From: an uncultured Caryophanales bacterium | GTDB taxonomy: Bacteria; Bacillota_I; Bacilli_A; RFN20; CAG-826 | DNA length: 7,836 bases | Reading direction: 5' to 3' | Assembly: GCA_937902735.1 (NCBI GenBank) | Contig: CALELS010000039.1 | Location: forward strand, 1 to 7,836 | Part shown: one piece after another, positions 4,247 to 7,836 of the stretch | Position numbering within the stretch: the first letter of the stretch is position 1 | How the letters are laid out: each line of letters opens with the position of its first letter | Program-made: the position numbers and the translations under genes | The notes under the pieces: generated by a model | The model's database searches: none | Seen by the model: only the letters and a program-made list of their open reading frames with translations | Told to the model about the DNA's origin: nothing

Positions 4247-7200
4247 TTAGATTTCTTCTTTTCTTTTTCTAAGGAAGAAATATCCACCGATTGCAGTAAC
4301 TGAAATCATTGAGATGACAACAATAATTGCTACAGTATTTCCATTAGAACCAACAATGCTCAATGGAGAAATTGTTGCTCTTTGTGCAACAGGTGGTCTG
4401 TCGATATCGGCTAAGAAGTCATCAAGTTTGTATTTTGCACAGATATATTCATATCTAGCTAACATATCTTGAAGTGTATCTCCTTCTTCGACAGCATCAG
4501 CTCCAGCAAATAAAGCTTTGCAATGAGTCAAATTGTCACCGTTGAATGAATCTAATAAATCATCGAAATCACCAGATAAGGTAGACCATTTACCAGAAAC
4601 ATTAGCGGTTGTACCACCGTTTACACAGTTCATTGTATCGTTGAAATGTTCAGCATATTCAAGGACTGCTTTTTGGACAACAGCATTTGTATTAGCGATA
4701 TTGGATCCACTTGGAACCCATGTGGTTGCACCTTTGTAAACTTGAATGCATGGGAAACTGTTAGTTGATAAATAAGCACAGAATCTTGCCTGTCCAGAAG
4801 AAGTGTTGTAATGAATTTCTCTTTCAGTGTTATGAACATTGACAAGGCTCACAACATCACCATCGTAAGAGACAGTCCAGGATGACGTGTCATTAACTTC
4901 ACTCACTTTATGTAAATTGTTGTTTGATGTTGTTCCTTCATCTTTTGTATATGCAACATAATCAGTTCCATTTTTAAATGCAAAACTTCCTTCTTCGGAA
5001 CCTTCTTCAACAGTTAAGGCATATGTACCAGCTGGGTTAGTGGTAAATGAACCAGCTTCACCAATTGAACCTGTATTACCAACCATTTCCATGGAACCGT
5101 CATCGTATGCAAAGACAACTGTATCACCAACAGCAATTGGATTAGTTGCAGAAGCTTTTGTTGTAAATGTCATTTGTTCAACTTTGCCATAAACAGCATT
5201 GATAGTTTCGACAACATTAACAACACCAGAATATAATGTGTATTCATCGTATGTGACGCCTAAATACTTACCGTTATCGTTTGTAAGATTCCATGTATAG
5301 GAAGCAGGATTTGCGATGTCGTGAGCTTTTGATCCAGAAGTGTTGTTATAAACAGCAACTGTGCAATCATCCAAACTCAACGCGACAGTTGATTCATCAT
5401 CGTAGTGTTTTTCAAGAGTTCCGAATGAACCAATTGTAGATCCTTCAAAAATTGTTCTTGAAACACCTTCCTGACTCCATACGATACCATCTAAATTCGC
5501 TGTATTTTCAGCAGCCACAACTGTAACTTGACATGTTTTAGTAACGCCACCTTCGGTATAACTTAAGGTAACTGTATTACTACCAGCAACTAACGTTGCA
5601 CCAGAAGTGACTGAAACATTTTGTGTAACAGTTCCACTTTCAGCAGTGTCATATAACGCAGTAACTGTGAAATCAGCAGCAGTTAAGATATCGTCTTCTT
5701 TTTTCTCATTATCTGCTGGCCCAACTGCTGTAATTCTAATTAAAGACTTAGTACCTGATGGGGTATCAGTCTTTGCGAATAAATGAGGTGCTTTGCTCTG
5801 CCCTGAACTGTAGCAAGCAAATCCAGAGGTTGTATTACTTCTTAAATATCTGTTCGCTGGAGTATCGGATTGACTTGCTCTCCCAAGATTTTCAAATACA
5901 AAGCCAGAAGAGTAAGTAATTGTCCATTTCGCTAAATCATCGGTGCCATCTGAAATAAAATCAGCTTGGTTTTTAGAAGATTTACCAGCAAGATATTTAC
6001 CAGCGTTTGTGCCAGTGTCCGGGGAAATTGTGTAATAATTACCGGATTTTGCAATTGTATATACATAATTCGTATAACCTGATGCAATAACGGTATCTGC
6101 CGAACTAATTGTGTTTCCGCTTGAATTCTTTAAATCAGATAACGTTCCGTTTGTAACCCTGTTTGATGTAATGGTAGTTCCCATGACATAAGCGTTATCC
6201 GAACTTAAAATCACATATTTACCTGACCAATCACTTTGCGAGGCACTAACCTTCACATAGGTTGTTGTTGTCGAAATTGACTTTCTTGTGACACTAACCG
6301 TATATGAAGTAGAAACCGAACCGTTTGATTTTAATGCCACACTAATTGTGTAGGAGTTAGATTCGGTAAATGCATTATAAGCACTTGAATCAATATTAAC
6401 TAAGTCAGTGCTAATTGTTACATTTGTTGAACCAGCCACATCATCATAAGATGCTTTGACTGTTCCTCCGAACGAGAAATCTTCACCTAAAGTGAAAGCT
6501 GTTTTTTGTCCAGAAACTGTAATGCTTGTAATAGAAGCGGCAGGACATGTAGCAGAAATTGTTACATTTCCACCAAGACCAAAGATGTAAACAATGCCAT
6601 CAGATGAATCATATTCCCATCCTAAATCTTCTTCACCAGCACCTTCAACTGTAACTGATGTTGGATATTTGTATAAAGCGCTTGGGGTAATTTGCACGGT
6701 ATACTCACCACCCTCAACTTGTTCTCCGGTATCACCGCTCAGAGAGCCATTGGTAATTGATCCACTAATGGTATAGGTTGTTGCATCAACTGGACATGTT
6801 GCGTTAATAACAACATTTCCTGTAACAGATGCAATTGAGAATGCACCAGTACCAGAATTGTACGTATATCCAGCATAAGCCGATCCTCCCATAGTCACAC
6901 TGGTCAATGTGGTTGGATGTTTGTGACCGCTACTTGGATTAATTGTAATGTTGAGCGCGCTTCCGTGACTAACGTTGGCTGTACTACTTAAAGAACCGTT
7001 TGTAATGGTTCCTCCAACTGTATAACTATTAGTCGCCCAAATAGCATACAAAGAAACCGTAGCTTTTGGTTTCGCACCAACAGCATACGTTGTTCCATTA
7101 TCGGTTGCTGAAGTATTCCAGTGATCGAAATGTTTTCCTGTAGGCGCCGTGAATGTACATGATGCAACAGCCGGATCAGACCCTGTGGTAGATGTCATTG

Positions 7201-7804
7201 TGCCAGATCCACCATTGTTGTTGTATGAGATAGTATAGCTGGCCGATTCTACGAGTTTGTACAAAACGAGATTTGCATTAGTGTTGGTATTTGTATAACT
7301 TCTGAAGTCTTGAGTATTATATCTAGAAAGATATCTGCTTTGGTTCGACTTTAAGTAAAACTCATTTGTGCCGGCAGATGAAATTGTCCAATAATGGCCG
7401 GTAGTACCAGTATTGATTTTCATGCCATTATTTTTTGAGCCTGTATTTAACCATTTAGTAGTGTCAGTTGCCCTGCAAAGCTTAATAGAACTTCCGCTAC
7501 CAGAAACCGTAAAACAATACGTATTATTTGCGGTTAACGTTGGTAAGTTATTACTCAAAGTCAAACTGCCCATAGTTGGACAACCAGATGACCCAGTAGT
7601 GGCATCTAAATAGTATGCGTCTTGAGTGATCAAAATTGTTGTGCCATCAACAAATTCGCTTGTGGATGTAACTTTTTGCCAAGCATAACTAACAGCTTTT
7701 ACTGGGGTGGCTTCTTTTTCACTACTTGCTAAAGCAACGCCAACACCTACAGCCATTGTCGCACCTAAAGCAAGTGCGGCAATTTTTGTAAATAATTTGT
7801 TCAT
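4247..7804 (-). CDS. Large secreted repeat-built surface protein, membrane-anchored
   Basis: Predicted extracellular, cell-surface protein of 1185 residues. Residues 1-37 are a signal peptide (LFTKIAALALGATMAVGVGVAL, then EATPVKA with likely cleavage after VKA). Three divergent ~150-residue modules lie at about 41-186, 516-680 and 873-1025. Each ends in a RYL- or IHY-type motif, an N-T-S-rich stretch, an aromatic or Cys turn, then LYK, LFAK or VYK. Between them lie an InlB B-type repeat (about 189-256, ending SLYAIW), a tandem ~83-residue pair (260-340, 343-422), and Ig-like domains (about 424-506, 688-765, 770-872). A helical domain (about 1035-1135, with ARYEYICAKY) precedes one membrane helix (about 1157-1177) and the basic tail LRKRKEEI. 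No LPXTG motif is present. Family knowledge: such domains serve in adhesion or glycan binding; the ligand is unknown. The start is supported by AAAGGAG 9 nt upstream, the stop is UAA, and the gene looks intact. Confidence 0.95.
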   Translation of the reverse strand: MNKLFTKIAALALGATMAVGVGVALASSEKEATPVKAVSYAWQKVTSTSEFVDGTTILITQDAYYLDATTGSSGCPTMGSLTLSNNLPTLTANNTYCFTVSGSGSSIKLCRATDTTKWLNTGSKNNGMKINTGTTGHYWTISSAGTNEFYLKSNQSRYLSRYNTQDFRSYTNTNTNANLVLYKLVESASYTISYNNNGGSGTMTSTTGSDPAVASCTFTAPTGKHFDHWNTSATDNGTTYAVGAKPKATVSLYAIWATNSYTVGGTITNGSLSSTANVSHGSALNITINPSSGHKHPTTLTSVTMGGSAYAGYTYNSGTGAFSIASVTGNVVINATCPVDATTYTISGSITNGSLSGDTGEQVEGGEYTVQITPSALYKYPTSVTVEGAGEEDLGWEYDSSDGIVYIFGLGGNVTISATCPAASITSITVSGQKTAFTLGEDFSFGGTVKASYDDVAGSTNVTISTDLVNIDSSAYNAFTESNSYTISVALKSNGSVSTSYTVSVTRKSISTTTTYVKVSASQSDWSGKYVILSSDNAYVMGTTITSNRVTNGTLSDLKNSSGNTISSADTVIASGYTNYVYTIAKSGNYYTISPDTGTNAGKYLAGKSSKNQADFISDGTDDLAKWTITYSSGFVFENLGRASQSDTPANRYLRSNTTSGFACYSSGQSKAPHLFAKTDTPSGTKSLIRITAVGPADNEKKEDDILTAADFTVTALYDTAESGTVTQNVSVTSGATLVAGSNTVTLSYTEGGVTKTCQVTVVAAENTANLDGIVWSQEGVSRTIFEGSTIGSFGTLEKHYDDESTVALSLDDCTVAVYNNTSGSKAHDIANPASYTWNLTNDNGKYLGVTYDEYTLYSGVVNVVETINAVYGKVEQMTFTTKASATNPIAVGDTVVFAYDDGSMEMVGNTGSIGEAGSFTTNPAGTYALTVEEGSEEGSFAFKNGTDYVAYTKDEGTTSNNNLHKVSEVNDTSSWTVSYDGDVVSLVNVHNTEREIHYNTSSGQARFCAYLSTNSFPCIQVYKGATTWVPSGSNIANTNAVVQKAVLEYAEHFNDTMNCVNGGTTANVSGKWSTLSGDFDDLLDSFNGDNLTHCKALFAGADAVEEGDTLQDMLARYEYICAKYKLDDFLADIDRPPVAQRATISPLSIVGSNGNTVAIIVVISMISVTAIGGYFFLRKRKEEI
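6539..7027 (-). repeat. Tandem pair of ~83-residue repeats in the surface protein
   Basis: Residues 260-340 and 343-422 align along their length. Both open with YT(V/I)(G/S)G(T/S)ITNGSLS, have a K-(H/Y)-P-T-(T/S) turn, then a Y-(N/D)-S block, and end with a G-N-V-(V/T)-I-(N/S)-A-T-C-P motif. They are diverged enough to be old. Each carries one conserved Cys in the closing TCP motif. Confidence 0.8.
7037..7240 (-). other. InlB B-repeat / Listeria-Bacteroides type domain
   Basis: Residues 189-256 of the surface protein show the classic pattern: YTISYNNNGGSGTM at the start, FTAPTGKHFDHWNT in the middle, and ATVSLYAIW at the end. Family knowledge: this beta-grasp-like repeat occurs in Firmicutes and Bacteroidota surface proteins. 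Confidence 0.85.
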
Positions 7805-7813
7805 ATAAATTTT

Positions 7814-7833
7814 CTCCTTTCATTTATTCCTCC
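7814..7833 (-). promoter_or_regulatory. Two stacked ribosome binding sites before the surface-protein gene
   Basis: Reading the minus strand: GGAGGA (7828-7833), AATA, ATG (7821-7823), then AAAGGAG (7814-7820) and, 9 nt later, the surface-protein ATG (7802-7804). AAAGGAG is the natural site for the surface protein. The upstream pair would start a different reading frame. Confidence 0.7.
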
Positions 7834-7836
7834 GGC

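Noticed and set aside
4630..4845. Minus-strand 71-codon frame inside the surface-protein gene
   Set aside because: An overlapping out-of-frame shadow of a long gene with clear domains; no ribosome site.

Overview
The window looks like an accessory region of a low-GC Gram-positive bacterium, probably an uncultured host-associated Bacilli or Erysipelotrichales-like lineage. This is inferred from AT-rich DNA, strong GGAGG Shine-Dalgarno sites, and a surface protein whose signal peptide, Ig-like and InlB-type repeats and membrane anchor are typical of such genomes. UGG encodes Trp and UGA ends one gene, so the standard code appears to apply. No marker gene fixes the taxon.

All three confident genes are on the minus strand. 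Reading in their direction: (1) 7804-4247 encodes a 1185-residue secreted, membrane-anchored, repeat-built surface protein. (2) After a 96-bp gap with a strong hairpin, 4150-2231 encodes a 639-residue protein I do not recognise, with two C-terminal membrane helices and visibly higher AT content. (3) A 670-bp non-coding stretch follows (about 2230-1559). (4) 1543-251 encodes a Schlafen-AlbA_2 / ATPase-like / winged-helix regulator of the COG2865 type. (5) The last 250 bp hold hairpins but no confident gene.

The most interesting part is the non-coding stretch. It contains a near-consensus minus-strand promoter just behind the 639-residue gene, an ~88-nt segment that can fold two ways, and an excellent intrinsic terminator. 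Next comes a second putative short transcript with an extended -10, two exact 18-bp direct repeats and its own terminator. A third structured segment ends in a hairpin that could terminate on either strand. I read this as a candidate cluster of two, perhaps three, small RNAs; none matches a family I can name.

The regulator gene is preceded by six AGAATAA units spaced 11, 12, 24, 11 and 12 bp. A plausible promoter is threaded through them: its -35 lies in the gap between two triplets and its -10 inside one unit. This suggests an autoregulatory operator. The same area shows that translation probably starts at the sixth codon of the longest frame, because the upstream ATG overlaps the Shine-Dalgarno sequence.

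The three proteins have no demonstrated joint function. The surface protein and the unknown membrane protein may be partly co-transcribed; the regulator appears to be a separate unit.
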